Shown here in pieces: positions 40,401 to 55,776 of a stretch of 64,000 nt of DNA. Each line of letters starts with the position of its first letter. Position 1 is the first letter of the stretch. Both the position numbers and the translations under genes were made by a program. The DNA is from Linyphia triangularis (taxonomy: Eukaryota; Arthropoda; Arachnida; Araneae; Linyphiidae). The notes below the pieces were generated by a model. It was not told the origin of the DNA. It did no database searches and saw nothing but the letters and a program-made list of their open reading frames with translations. The stretch lies in assembly GCA_963978545.1 (NCBI GenBank), contig OZ021723.1, positions 1,054,001-1,118,000 on the forward strand. The letters run 5' to 3'.

Positions 40401-43400
40401 GTGTTCAATGAACTAGATTGGGATTATTGGAAAGAATCCACATAGGCAATCAAAACTTGTTGCCATTTTATGATGAATCCAACGATGACAAAATGCGTCG
40501 AAATTAAATTTACAGATGAAAGCATCAATTACAGGCAATTATGCTGTTCATTAGATTGGTAATTTGTTATATTCTTCATTTTCAATTACTGTACTTTGTA
40601 AAATTTTCTTACAAATTTGAAATAAAATCTCTCATTAACGGGCAATACAATTGATCAATGGTTCAAAAACTGCGTCTTAAGTCTATGTTAAAATATCTCT
40701 GTGTAATGTTGAGACAAATTGATTTTTTTCCTTATGTTTCTAAGCAAAGACAGTACTGCTGAAAATTACCTCAATTCATGAGTTAAGATGGTGACAAAGA
40801 TGAAAGATATTTATGAGGATATTATTCACCATATACTAAAATCATGTTCATATTTTTGAAAAAAGGTAAACCTTGTCTCAGTGTGCACCATAGTCTTAGC
40901 TTACTAACTTATTAACTTTTTTTAATATTTCCCGTATAGACTGAACTATAAAGCTTCGTCATTATCGTTGACCGGGGTAACTTTGGGACATTTTGTTCAG
41001 GTTACATGACTAATGGGGACATTTATCAAGTTACATGGTTAACATTATGTATGAGCTATGAAAATGTTTTACCTCGATATTCTTCTTCTTCATCGCTTGC
41101 ATATCAGTTTCCAGATAGTAAGCAACATACATCGAAATGTCGTGCTTTGAAACAGATTTAAGAATACCTACAAAACATTCCATCGTTACTAAACTGCATG
41201 GGCGGATCCAGAATTTTATTAAGATGAGGGTTGTTGAATAGTTTAAGTAAATTTTGTTATTCTTAAGTTATATTACTAAACAATGGGATAACTTAACTCG
41301 ATTATACAGATTATGTTACAGAGAGGTAAAAAGTCTCAATAAAATAAAAGCGACCCTGTGATCGGCTACGTGTGAAAGTTACGACAGTAAATTAGAGTTG
41401 TCTTTAACTATATGATTCAGGATAAATTATTGTTAAGTATAATAGAAAGCATACTAGCGCTTAGAAAGTATATTTTTTCTTCATCCCAGTGTCAAACTGC
41501 ACATTTCTGGTCCAAACACGAGAGAGATTCCTTCTAAGTCTCAATTAACGCCAAAAATAGATAAAAACAGTAATTCTAAATTGAATGGCAAAACCAAAGA
41601 ACAGCGGAAAAAGAAAAATTGAGAATCGAACCTAGTCTATGATTTGTGGTTTAGCAAAGGTGGAGTCCACTGCCAAAGCCGTTAAGCTATGGTTGCGATG
41701 CAAATTGTTGAAAGATTAAGTAATTTCGCTTTTGATCTCAATTACATTTATATTAAAAACGTACATTCCCGGAAGAAATTAAAATGAGTTGCGTAAGTTT
41801 TAGGGATGGAACGGATATCCGGCAAATATCCGATATCCGGCATATCCGGCTGATTTTTCAATATCCGAAACCCCGTCGGATATCCGATTTGAAATACCGG
41901 ACATCCGATAATTTCATTCGGATATCCGGATATATATCCGGCCACCAGGTATCAACAAGAAATAATTTTTTTCAAAAAATAATGATCTTTTTCGGACAAA
42001 GGGTACACCGCATCCTACACTTTTTTTTCATTTTTTTTTCTTGGACATAAATTGCTGTCAAGTTCGAAAACGAAAAAGTTCCTTCGTGAGAACTATGCTT
42101 TCGCATATCCCTAACTTCAGAGATGAGCTAGAAGATGCAGGTGCATTTAGTTTGAATTCGAAGAAAGAGGCACCGTATTATTGGCGCCGAGTTGATAAGC
42201 ATAAACGATTCCTCCAATCTTTTTCCATACACATCCTTCATACGTGTTTTGCAATATGTTCTTTTCATTCCAAGTTTATGATCTGATTAATTCCAGATGT
42301 TATATTTGAATGCCTCTCCGTAAAACACGAACCGAAATACTAATAAATAGTACTTTTTTTCCATAACATAAGTCTTCCCACTTCCTCCTTTTTTTCTGAC
42401 ATTTGCTAGCGAGTAAAAAGCAATAAATAGCCAATGCGCACTCCCCAATGTTTTTTTTTTTTTTTTTTTTGTTCTATCGACGATAATACCCTACCCCTTT
42501 ATGATGTGAATGGTATGGTCTAATTTCTGATTTTTCATTGGCAGAAGTTGAAAGCTGGTATATTTTTTCTGACGTAAAATGAAGTATTGTAATTTTTAGG
42601 TCTTTAACACAGCGCCACAATGTGGAATTATATTTAGCTCTCTAGAATGTCTTGAATCATAGTTTTCTCCAATTACAATCCAATTTATAATTTTTAATAA
42701 CGGTTCATTTAAAGTCACCCATTTGGAAGTATTTTAAAATTAATGGAAATGACGAAAGCAAAGCCCTATGTGTTACTTGCTCCACAGAATCGTTTAAAAA
42801 ATATATTGTGCGCGGCAAAAGCTCAAAATCCTTTTCCACTAAACCCTTTTATGGAACCATTTAATGAGTGTGCATAAGGAAATTCACCGAAGCTTAAAAG
42901 ACTCACTAAATGCATCAAATAGTGATGAACAAGAAAAAACAATTCATCAAAACAAGAAATGCACGCAGACAACATTGGAATCGACAATATATGTACCAGA
43001 ATTGTGGAGTTTAGATGATCCTAAAGCAAAAGCCTTAACCACAAAAATATGTAAGTTATAATTTTGTTTGTTATCACCTTGCTGTGTGTTTTTCGGGTAA
43101 AAGCTATATAGGATATTTATGCAGACTTGAGGAAGATTATCTTATGTTTACATTACATGATACAAGGTAAGAAGAAGTTGAGTAACAATTTACAAAAGTA
43201 TTTCTGAAATATTTTCATCACATTGCAGAATGTTTGGTACAATTTTAAGTAACACACAAACAAAATGGTGATGAAGTTTCAAAATTGTTCAGCAAGTGTA
43301 GGTATTGGCATCACTAAAACATCGTTTCATCAACTAAAGTTTAAATAAAAAAATTAACTCAGTGGCGTGACAGCCCGTGTGGACCAAGGTCTGCTGGGCC

Positions 43401-46400
43401 CAGCTCAGCTTTCTTGACTGTGGCATGTGTGTGTCACATAGCAGATGTTCCGGTCAGATGGTCATTCTGACCCCGAACCCCAGTGTTTAGATCCCAAGCA
43501 TGCATGGTCCTCCTCAGTTTATTTCTTTCAGGTATAAACAGCTAAGTCAACCTTTCCCAGTTCGCGAATCAAACCATGGACCTGTGGCATACAGTGCGGT
43601 GCGCTAATCACTAATTATAATTTACTTGATACTTCATATCATGACCATTTTTTTCGTATAGCATATCGTATAAATATCGTTTTTAGTATATAGACCGAAT
43701 ATCCGGCCGGATATCCGGTGAAATCCGTTTCGGATATCCGTATCCGGTAGACATGGCACCCCGGATATCCGAAATTCGGTATCCGGCAAAACTCACATCC
43801 GTTCCATCCCTAGTAAGTTTATTCGATATCACCGAAAATTCAAAGGACAAGAAAAAATTAACGTGTTGTCTTCGCGCTCAAAAAGAAAAAATTACGACTT
43901 ATTGCTTTGGCCTTACGGACAATTGAACCGGGAAAAAATACCCATACCTATTTCGGGCAGTCATTTGTGTCATCTCCACCTCACCAAAAAATCACTTTTT
44001 TCTAATTACTTGATTCAGTAAAACTCTCTAAAAAGTAAAATTGTGCATTTTTACTACCTATTTTGTTTGCCTTACAGATAATTGTGACGTAGAAGAGATC
44101 TCTGTCGTGATTGGTTCTGAAATATACAGTTGAGGTTGGGCTGTAGAAGAAATATACTTTCTAAGCGCTAGCATTTTTTTGACTGCCTGTTATTGGAAAG
44201 AAGTGGAAAGTTTGCTATCGCTTTGATTGGAACTCAATTCGTGACGTCATTTGGAGATTGACCAATCCCCGCGCAGACCTATTGCTCCATTTATTTAGTC
44301 AAAATATCCGCCAAGGTATTGCTTCACGAGTTTTAATAGCGGGCATAATTACAGTAACAAAATTTTAAAAAAATAACTAGTTTTAATATCTAATAATGTT
44401 TTGAAAGTTTTTATAAGCGACATCATAAAAACATTTATAAAATGTAATAAAAAACAAGCAATTATTTTCCTGTATGTATCCCTTAAGGAACTCTTACTGC
44501 TCTTATACCTGGTATACAATTCATAAGAGGAAGTACTAGTAAGGAAGACATACTCGCTATGTCTGGCACAGTGCATTTTTTAGAAACTACTTTCTGTAAC
44601 CACCTTGAAATTGAGTGAGTAGATACGAAAAAGACCTCTTAATGAAATGACACAAATTGTTTACATTTAATGTCTATCTTTTATAAAGAAAAATTAAAAT
44701 AGCAAAAATAGGTGAAGCCACTGCGTAGACATTGACGTGTGGATGTCAAATTAAAAATAAAATATATTAGATTCTATTTTCGAGTTTTTAATTTATGTCA
44801 TTTCATTAAGTGATCATTTTCGATGCTACTCACCCAAAGCGGTTATGGAAAGCATTTTCTAAATGGGCTAGAAGATTTGAACATAGCGAGTATAGAGAAT
44901 GATTCTTTCAAGGACTTTCTTATAAAGCGAAAATAATTATATATTGTTACCCAAGAAATGAAGCATTTGATCCTCTGACGACACCTTATTTGGGTAAATC
45001 CGTAGAGCAAGAAAAATAAATTGTCCCGAAGTGGGATTATTAAATGAGAGAGAACAGTAAGTTGCAAAATTTTCATTTTATCCGAATTATACTTAAAAAC
45101 GAGATTTTTAGCGGGAAACTAAGACAGAATAACAAGGTTTCCTGGTAATCATCTGTAGAGACAAATGTTATATTTAAACGCTTTTGTGTGAAACATGATT
45201 CAATAGATATAAACGACACAGTTGTAGAAATCATCAAGGGTCAGTCGGTCGTGACTGCAAGTAAAATATGTTCCTGGTTCATCACGATTTCAATCCTTTA
45301 TATTAACTTCGATTTTGTGTGCATGTTTGTCGATAGCGGGCAAATCTGCTGACGCCTAATTAAGCCGTCATTCAATCAGATTGAAACTAAGTAGAAAAAT
45401 TTGATGTCGAAGACAATGCATTCGATCAAATTTCGGGAGTTGTCATTGTCACTAAAAGGTCGCTTTTAAGGAATACTAATAAACCAACTTGCCGTCATTG
45501 AATTGCGTTGAAATAACGTATAACCGATCATTGAAAAAACTCTCACCTGTTGCCAACATTGTTTTAATAAATAAATAATAAAATTGTTTTAATCAGAATA
45601 AAATATATTAATTAAATAAAAGATATTTGGATGTGAATGTAGAAATTCACATTCTTTTTTAATGAATAAATTTTGAAAAGTAGTTAACCCCATATTTTGC
45701 CAATAGATAGGTTTTTAATATTTAAAATTAGATGCAAACACAAACCACAAGCTTTTTACAGAAACTGGGCCATGTTAAAGAATATAAAAATTGGCAATGC
45801 ATATAAAGAATTTATAGTAAAAACTTTGTTTTTATGGGTTAAATTATTTTCATCAGTTCAGTCAATGTAGTTTATATCAATTTTTAAAGAAACATCTACA
45901 CTAGTTAAGTTTGAATTTCATAAATATTTCGGGTCTACCTCTAGTGTCCAACTGTCCGAAATGGATGTATGTGAGGGGAGCATCTTCCAAGTCATTCCCT
46001 AGACGACTCAAAGTGATGTATTCCGTTAGCATGAACTACAAAAGATTAAGTCATTACATTCGGATTCATAAAACTAAAAATACAATACAATTAGGGAATA
46101 AAAAAAGAATTCTACCGTAATAAACTTTTCGTCCGATTTGAGTTCCACCATGGCATGCAACACTATAATTTACTATACCCTGGTATATTGGGTGTTCATT
46201 GAAACACCCAATATAATAGTCTGTTCAACGAAGAACTCAATGATTTGAAGTTGAAGGATTCAGCGGACAATGAAAACTTTTTTATTAATTGTGGAGCAAG
46301 TTTTCTGAAATTCTTATCAAACATTACTTTATTAATATAATAATATTTTTAATATTAAAAAATATTTTTTTAAAAAAGTTGTAAGTATTTGAAGTTTTAA

Positions 46401-49211
46401 AATACACCAATATTGTACATATTTCAAAACGCTCCAAGCGCATCAATCTTTAGAATTTTTTTCTTCTTTCATTTTTAAATACATCATAAATGTTATAGAA
46501 TAATTTTGGGAACCTTTTTTTTAAATTTGGAAGTACTTTAAGAGAATGTATACAAAAATGCGGATTAACTTAAATTTTTCATAAAAATTTCATTCATATA
46601 TTGTATTTCATAAAAAATATACATTATAACTGAAATAAAGTACAATTATGCTTCCAAAAAAGTGTTTGCATATGTTTCACAAATGCTCTCGAAAAATATT
46701 TAATAAATGTAAAAAAAAAATTAAAGCGGCTGGAACAGTTTAAAGTCTAAAATATATACATTTTCACTAATGGTGAAAACTGCGTATAAAAGTAAAAACA
46801 TGAAATAGAGACACTGTGAAGTGTATATAGACAAATTTTTTTCTAATAATGTAATGTAAATTATATAAATTTATAATTGTTTTGCAAGAATGGAAATTAT
46901 ATAACATCTTATTATTTAGTTGTGATTTTTGGTTGTTTTGAATGTCCAGTGTACCCTTAAATAACTCATAACCAAATACTTATAGAATAATGGAACAAAA
47001 AGTATAGTTACTTTGAAATTTAATAAAATCTGATACTCAATTTTCAAAATTAGTACCAAATGTTGCCAATGGAGTGCACTGTAGTTGTTGTAAATTAAAT
47101 TGCAACTACAGCGTTTTCTGATGGCAACATTAGTAACTAATTTTGAAACTTCTATTACATATTTTTACAGCATTCAAAATAACTGTCATTTTTTTTTCAT
47201 TCTACTATCGATCTTTATTTGTGAGTTAATTAATTTTAAAATCAGGAAGTCCTTCACTGGAAATCCTACACATGGAGCACAAGGAATGGAAGGGCGCTTT
47301 CTAGCCTGGTTTTCTTCCACTACAAATTAATTGACCCACAATGGATACATTGAATTTTCCTGTTCTATCATCGGATATACCTTCTGATGGCGCATCAAGA
47401 CCCTGGTATATGAATCACAGTAACCAACAGCATAAATCCGCTGGCCAATATTGCATCGGCACTGGCCGATCCCAATGTGGAACGTAATAGACGTTGATAC
47501 GGAGTTTTGAAATTGCTTTATAAGCGTTATAAGAAAAGACGGATGGGTAAAAATATGTTTTGTGATGGTTTTGACATGATTACTTTTAAATTAATCGTGT
47601 ATTTTGGAACGATGCTCGAGATTCGGCATGGATTGGCCAATCATCCTGAACCCCTGTTTCTTACATTGGCTAATACCGCTGTGTTACCTGGAGAGAACTG
47701 TCTTAAAGAATCGATGTAGCTTCTGGGGAAAGGTAACTTCTAAGGACCTTATTATACAGAGCCACTGGAGTGGAGAATATGTGCCACTACTGTGTTTCAG
47801 TATAATAAGCTCCATAGGATTGCATGTTTTGCTTAGGATCTGAGCACCGTATGCCTCTTCCTTTCGTGAATTCCCGAAGTAAACATTATGTGTTTTCTGC
47901 ACTGTTACTTTTGTTTTAAAATTCTGATCAATTTGCGTTTCATCCAAACTTTTACGGCGTGATGACATCCATAATATATTTTTTTTTTTGGCTCATTCAG
48001 TTTAAAACTACAATCCAGTTTTTAAATATTATAACATTCGATGCTCATGAACGCTTCCTGAACTCGGGAAGTTCCTTTGATATTTGCTCCATGATTCCGA
48101 GCTCCATGATTCCCATTAATGCTAAATGTTTACCAGAATCTTCACGAACTAAAAAAAAAAAAAAAAAAAAAAAAAACTTCTACTACTATTTAAATTTTTT
48201 TCTTTTTCATACGTCTCAGTCTCTTATGACAAACTGCATTCAAAATTGTAAATGCAGTGCACATAATACATTAAGAGGGTCCGGCACCTCCATAGGGGTC
48301 CATATTAAATTCAACAACTTTAGGGGCATCTCATTTCGATTCTTCAGTCATTATGAAACTTTCACAGTATAATATTTGAATACTTTTGAATACTTTAATA
48401 CAAGATTTTTATTCTAAAAATATGTTTAAATATACTGTGACAATTTTAGGCTAATTTTTTTTTTTTTTTTTTTTTTTTTAAGAATGCTATTTACCGTTTA
48501 TTCCTTGTAATAAAATACTTAAATACATTAGAGAAACATGTATACCATTTTAAAGAGACACTTTAAATTTTAATAAACTCAAAATTAATATTTAGAAAAT
48601 ATTTCATGTATCCCTTAAAGTATAGAAAAATGTTTACCTCGTGAGGTGTGTACTCCGTTAATATCACATCCACTTTATTTTGCTTCCTCCAGTTCAAATG
48701 CTAATAAAGATGAAAACACGATTATTCATTATTAAGAAATACTAATTTATGTGAATAATTTCTGACCCTTATAGCTTAGAATGGACAATTCCCGCCTTTT
48801 TTTAAAAAAGAATGAAATTAGTTTATATACATATGAAGAATTTCTTTCTGAAAACAAATATTAAAAAAAAAAAAAAAAACTTCTTAAAAAAAAATATTAT
48901 TTAAATATAAAGAAAAGAAAATGCCCGAAAATCTCGTCCGATCGAAGCTCGATCAAAACGCTACGTTATAACTGTGACGTCACGACATCCTTCCGTTTCT
49001 ATGGTTATCGTGAGTTTTTTGAAAAATAATTGATGTGTGTTTGGTAGACAATTGCCATATCCCGTACCATTTGGGGCGATTTGTGAGAAACTTGCAAAAC
49101 TGGTTGCTGCTGCGTCTGAAGCCAAGTTGTTTCAGATGAAGTAACGTCACATTCAATTCGAGCCGATTGGTTCGTTTCTTAGCTAAAATCTAACAAGAAA
49201 ACTTAGCTTGC

Positions 49212-49245
<34 letters not shown>

Positions 49246-49685
49246 GCAATGAACAGAAATTTGTACGTTTATGGCCTTTTTGAAACTTTTAGAAATGAAT
49301 AAAAAGTAAAAAATGCGGAAATTGTATATTGTATGTAATAGTAGAATCAACATAAATTAATATTATTTTGCAATAGATCATTGCTCTATAGTGTTTATAA
49401 TTAATTTTATTATATCTTTTCCAAAATTTGAAACAAACCACTGATGTTACATGTATTTTAAAAATTATGAAGTATTAAGCAAAAGTTTTTTTAATAACTT
49501 CTAATATTGGTTTAAGTTTGAATATTTGTGAACTAACTGAATATCAAATTTTATGTAACAGGTAGTGACATTTCTTTAAGTTTTCATTTCAAATATTTCA
49601 CGTGTGTGGTTTAAAATTTTTTGTTTGTTTTTGTTTTGTAAACCATTGTTTTGTTTAAAAGTACAGTTGCTCTGTTTTTAGACTT

Positions 49686-49740
<55 letters not shown>

Positions 49741-52700
49741 ATTAAAAATCGACAATATGTTATTAATTTGAATTTAAATATAGCAAATTATTAAATTATC
49801 ATTTAACTTCAGTTAGACTTTAAAATTTTAAAATTCAGTTTTAAGATGTTTAAAAGCTTTAATGACACACACAAAATAAAATCTGCACTTATAGGAAGAA
49901 TCTTCATGGAATCAAAACATTAATTTTAATTCTTTCGTTTTTCATTTAAAACAACATAATAAGGTAGAGCTGGTATAAATGGTTTTAATTAAACTGTTTA
50001 TATATAGATCCGCTGGGAGACTGTTTAGCTTTTGGTCTACTGAGTGTACACGAAAAAGTAAAAAAATTAAAAAAAATCTCATTTATTTTTCATTGGTTGG
50101 CTCAAAAATGCTACTTTCCGTTATCTGGTGCCACATTTAAATCTGGTAGCGCTATTTCTAATTAATCCATCCCATGGTATGATTATTGACTAATAGACTG
50201 AGAGGTGACTGCAAGTTTACATCGAACATCATTCTGATTTCTTTTACAGAATGTGGAGAAAAGTTAATAGATTATACACTCATCTGCCGTGGTAAAAGTG
50301 ACCGAAACTGGTCAAAAGTTGACTTTGAATTAATGGAACTATATCAGATTGCCAAATATATCATAACTTGCCAAAAAGGGAACACACTTCTTCTGGTAAT
50401 CCACTGCATCTTGATTTTCAATGAAGAAAGACGATTACCGAGATCAGGATCGGAAAATTTGCACGTTTTAAAAGAATACCGAATTGGCCATTTACAACAT
50501 CAGTGACGTAATATTTATTGCCAAGTTGGATTACTTTTAAAAGATTCATGTAAACTATCTCTAGATATCTGAATCAACAGCAACTGTCTTAATTGAAACT
50601 CACAGAACGATATCAAATAAAAAGTTAAAAAGTACCAAAAAATAAGCACCAAATAAAAAAGAATCCTCTTTATTTGGAAAGTTATGGCATATTTGGCTAT
50701 TAGATTTAGTTCAACTCATTCAAAGTTGATTTATGACCAGTTTCGGCCATTTTTGCCACGGCACACCAGTAGATTCGTATATTTTACTAACTTTTTTCTA
50801 CATTCTATAAGAAATTCAGAATGTTGTGCCATATAGTACCTAAACTTGCTGTCGCTAAACTAGGCTACACAGATCAATTGTTTGTTTGAGAAATCCAATG
50901 AGTCAGCTGAGAGTGACTTCGAAATTAAGTACTCCTAAAGGAATGGAATTTCTTAAATAAATTTTCTAAAATCGACTGAGGCTCGTATGTTTATTCTATC
51001 CATGTGGAAAATGCTCTACGTAATAAGGGAAATAGTTTAAAAATTTAATTATTTCCTGTTAGAACTAGTTCCAACATTTTTTCAGTTATGTTCTAGAACA
51101 CTCAGTAAAATCGCTTATTTGAGAAACTCAATTAGTCCTGCTGAGAGTGTACAAATAATTCTATTAATGAATGATGTCCGATGGGATACCTAAACTTGGA
51201 CTATAAGAAAGAGACACACAGTTTAGGACGTATATCAGTTTTACATAATGTTATTCCGCAAGTCCATTTCACATTAGCATCTGTAGCATTTATATAGTTC
51301 TAAGATAAAATGGATATTTCCATCTTCAACAGCGTTAGTCACTACGCGGAACGGATTTTTCTGCAGCCCACAGAAGATAAAAAACAAAATCTAATTTCAC
51401 GGTATTGACTTTTATAACTGTAATTTATCCGGAATACTATGTGTTATGTAAAACAAAGTTCATGGCCGAAGAAACTATACGAAGAAGCTTTCAGAAAGGT
51501 GGTTTTTATCAAGAATAAATACAGGAATAACTTAACTGGATCTCATTTAAACATTTTGTTAAGATTGGCTGCAATAAATACTGCAAAAGATATCGACTCT
51601 ATCATAAAATAAATGAAACGATTTCGAGTCTCACAAATGGTATCGACTAAAACGGGGTAATCTGAAAGTACAGTTTAAATAAGTTTATTAAAAGTTAAGT
51701 CAAATCGCATTGTCACGTTGAAACAAAAGATTCACTTCTTTTTTAGTCTTTGATTTACTAATAACGAAAATTATTATTTTTTAGGTATTTGAAAAAAAAT
51801 AATCAAATATTAATTGTAATTTTATTAAAATAATCAATATATTTCTTTCAGTTTAATAATAATTCAAGATACGTATATTGGTGTATCCGGCCCGCGACAA
51901 GCTCCATTATAAGTCATACGGCCCGCCTCTAAAAGTTAGTGGCGAACACTGATGTACAAGTTCTTTTAGAAAGGACAAGCTAATTTTGAAATAACATAAC
52001 TTCGAAATACTGAAAGGCAGAAAAAAGGTACACGTAGATTGTTGGACAGACATGCATAGAATTTTAAATACACCACTTTGCAAAATTAGTTACAGTATTG
52101 AAATGTGGCAACAGATCCGAAACTGAAAATAGGCAAATATTTTTGTCACTAAAAATTGTCGCCAAGCTCTGCATTTCGAAGACTTTTGTTGGTCACAAAA
52201 ATTTTCTGGTGATTTAATATTTTCAAAATATCTACACATTGTACAAATTGTTTATTGTTCCTAATCTATCCATATCTCTCTTCCACTCATCTATATTATT
52301 CTTGGATAAAAATACAAGGATAAGAGACATGGATAAATTAGGAGCAATTTCTCCAGACAAAGATTAAATATATACTCCATAATCTAGGCAGCTCTTAGCA
52401 AATGCAGTTTAATTTCTTTGTTTCGATCTTATCGCGAAGGTTAATTATGCTATCCGTAGAGGATGTTATCTGATTAGCATCAGCACCCTCTTAGTAAAAA
52501 AATTAAATACGATTTATCTCAAATGATTACATCCCTCCTTTTTATATCATCGAGTTCCTTGAAAAGCACATTTCGAAATTTTACAAAATAGTGAGGAAGA
52601 ACTTCGTTTTATTACCTTGAGTTATTATAAGTAAATTGCTTCCGGGTAGCTCATCGCATGTTGCATACAATATTTTTCATATATATATATATAAATATAT

Positions 52701-55700
52701 ATACATAAATATATATAAAATATAAATATATATATAAATATATATATATAAATAAATATATATATTTCTAAAAATTAAAAAACTATCTCCGTAATTATAT
52801 ATTAAATTTGAGCACGAGTCGTGCGGGAAAGTACTTTTTCACAGTAGTGCGATAAAGTTCCTTTTCCGCATGATTAAAAATGATTAAATAAAGTTTAATT
52901 TTTTCCACGCTGTTATGAAAATGACATTTTTGAATGCAAGTCACTTTCATATTCTATGTACTGGGTCTTTTAGAAAGGAAAAGGTATGTTGGATTGACAG
53001 GTATGGAATTTTAAATTCACCCATTTACACAATTATTTTCAATATTGAAATGTGGTGTGGCGACCACAAATAACAGATAAAGCTTCTGTGCATTGGAGTA
53101 TTCTTTTGCACAGCGGTAAAGCATCTCTCTCGAGATCCAATGGGCTCGCGATCGAGACCCGTTGCCCACAGCGAAAGCTTGCCTACGCTTTATTGGTGAC
53201 CCGGACTAAAACGAATCATGCTGCCATCTATCGGTGCTTCTGAAAGGCGACACTTCATCGCAACAAGCGATCACATACGCAACTCGCGTGCAACACCGCA
53301 ACAAGCGGACACAACGATGCAACGAGCATCCCAAACCTCCAACTCCAAGCGACCAAAAGCTTGCCAACGCTTTAGTGGTAACAGACTGTTGTAAAATATT
53401 AAGGGGTCCAGAACCGAAATTTCCTCAAAAATCCCACTTAAAAAAAAATAATAGTATATACATTCCTGAAGAGAGTGATGTATTTATCTTAGTCCTCCGG
53501 TAATTAGAACGCCACAAAATTACCTGTTATTTAAACATCATTAATGGACGTAACATCTTGAAGCGAATACTTAAAAGAAGTTTTTTGAGTCAGAGTTTTT
53601 TCCACAGATGCTGCAAATTCAAATTGAAATATCACCAGAATCATTAACAATTGGCTATTAAAATTTTTGGAGCATTTAATTTTTATAGTTTTCGTTAAAA
53701 TAGCACATGCGCATAGGCGTGTAGCTAGTTGCCTCTGAAAAAAATAATGTTTTTCAGTAATTGCTAAAAAACTGCTGTAACGAATTTGTTCAAAATTGCT
53801 GTGGTAATGTCTCCAAAGGTGTTCTAAATATCCCAACCTCAAAAATTTGCGTAAAAAGAGTTCTCTTTTCTCATCAACGATAGATTTTTCTTCTCTGCTC
53901 AGTTTCACATACAAGAATGGATAATATAAGAATTACCGATAAGCAAATCGCTAAAATCATCATTTTAACTGAGGTGGGTATTTTTTTTTTTTTTTTTTTT
54001 AATCTCACACAAGAATTATCTCAAAAAATTTCGCCAAACTGTCCATTTTTACTTCCAATTACCCATATGTATTCATAAGGGAATGAAGGTTTAGCATTCG
54101 ATCAAAAAAAAAAAAAAAAAAAAAAAAAATCAGAATTTTTTTTTGCATTTCTCCACGTTTTGGAACATCCTGATTTCAAAAAAGTGATCTAGAAAAAATG
54201 TATGTGTGTACGTGGTCAGCAAAACTCCCGAACAAATTGACCTACGATGTTCAAATTTGGTGTGCGGGTTGGTGGTGGCGCAAAGACTTTCCATTAAGGT
54301 TCGTCAAAATCGCGCATGCGCATAAGGTACCTGCCATTGAAAAAATCACGTTTTTCAGTGATTGCTAAAAAACGGCTAAAACGATTTTGTTCAAAATCGC
54401 TGTGTTATTGTCTCTTAAGGTGTTCTAAGCATCCCCACCTCCAAAATTTCTGTAAAAATTCCTTAATGGCGTAAAAAGTTCACAAACAAATGCGTTTAAC
54501 ACAGAGTTCTCTTTCCTTGAGCATACCTCACCAACGATCCCTTTTTCTTTCCTCAGTTTCACTAACAAGAAAGAATAATACGACTTATCGAAACGTGTAT
54601 CGCCAAAATCATCACTTTGGAGGAGTTTTTTTTTTTTTTTTTTTTAATAAAAGTCCCCATACAAGAACTACCGCAAAAATATCATCAAACTGGCCATTTT
54701 TGTTATATGAATTATGAAAATATAAAAACGGTAAATGACACAAATCCATGTCAGTATTATAGTTTAGTTGAAAGTTGTGAGATGTTCCACACTAATAGTT
54801 TTATTTTCGGTACCGCGGACTCCCCTAATATAACGAAATGAACGCATCGTTTGTACGATGAAAAAAGGTCATACGATCCGTTCACTGGATAGTGCTGAAC
54901 GAATGGTCATTTTTTCAGAATGCATTGATTTTCTTAAGACACACTGATAGATTTTCAGCTCCTCATATTTTCAAGTTTTGTCTATTGACTAATCAAAGAG
55001 TCTCCTCGGGTAAACCATGTGCAGTCGTCATCAAATTCATTCCCATCCATACATTTTGCAATCCACGGTGTATTTAAAATTCCAGACCTGTCTATCCAAT
55101 ATACTGCTTGTCTCTTCTTTATCTTACTGTTTGTGTCATTTTAAAGTATTTCTGAAAGACACGGTACGATGTCTTTCAGATAGCATGTCCTCCATGATTT
55201 TAGTAGAAAGTATACAAAAGTATATGAAGATGGGTTCATAACAATATGTAAACGGCACTTATGAACACTGAACATCGTGCTCATATAGATTAGAAAGAAT
55301 TTTCATTATTTTTTGTTTTTTTAAACATGTATCTTGAAGCAATTCAAACGTAATTACCTTTCGTCTTTTTATATGATAAAATAGTAATTTATACTTACAT
55401 TTTTTAGCATTGTTTCAGCAGCATCGATATTATGATTTCGTGCTGAAAGTAAGCAGATACATTTTAGAGAAATAACACAAACCACTAGTATATAAAAGAA
55501 ATATTTCATTTGGATCTACAAATGTCATAAGTGTAAACAAAAAAAGTAAAAAGCTTTGTTTAAGTTATTTCACATCATTGAGCAAGATTGTCAGTTTAGA
55601 GCCTGTCTGAATCCTTTAGTAAAAACAGATTTTGTATAAAATGTTGTATATCTACAGTACAAATTATATCATAGGAACATTATATCGTAAAAGAATACAA

Positions 55701-55727
55701 TTGTTCCAATTTTTGAAATTGATACTT

Positions 55728-55776
<49 letters not shown>

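Larger units (their letters stand above)
41801..43812 (+). mobile_element. hAT-superfamily DNA transposon, 2.01 kb, with perfect 8-bp target duplication
   Basis: Terminal inverted repeats TAGGGATGGAACGGAT at both ends (16 bp perfect), flanked by identical 8-bp GTAAGTTT at 41793-41800 and 43813-43820. This is the hAT signature. The subterminal 150 bp at each end are crowded with ATATCCGG/CCGGATAT motifs, probable transposase sites. The interior keeps only the N-terminal BED part of the transposase and a nested SINE, so it is a deletion derivative that cannot move itself. Confidence 0.96.

Noticed and set aside
41590..41700. Functional tRNA gene on the minus strand
   Set aside because: Box A and box B are good but I could not fold acceptor and anticodon arms, and other SINE heads of this type occur nearby.
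47959..48372. 137-codon plus-strand open frame
   Set aside because: Runs through a 26-base poly-A tract and into a MITE; no protein-like features.
50186..50506. 106-codon plus-strand open frame
   Set aside because: It is the left arm of palindromic MITE family D; the mirrored arm and the other copy do not preserve it.
53531..53914. 127-codon minus-strand open frame
   Set aside because: Lies mostly in a repeat that is directly duplicated at 54300-54690, where the frame is not conserved.
54490..54841. Two overlapping open frames of about 75 codons
   Set aside because: Inside duplicated repeat sequence and crossing a poly-T tract.
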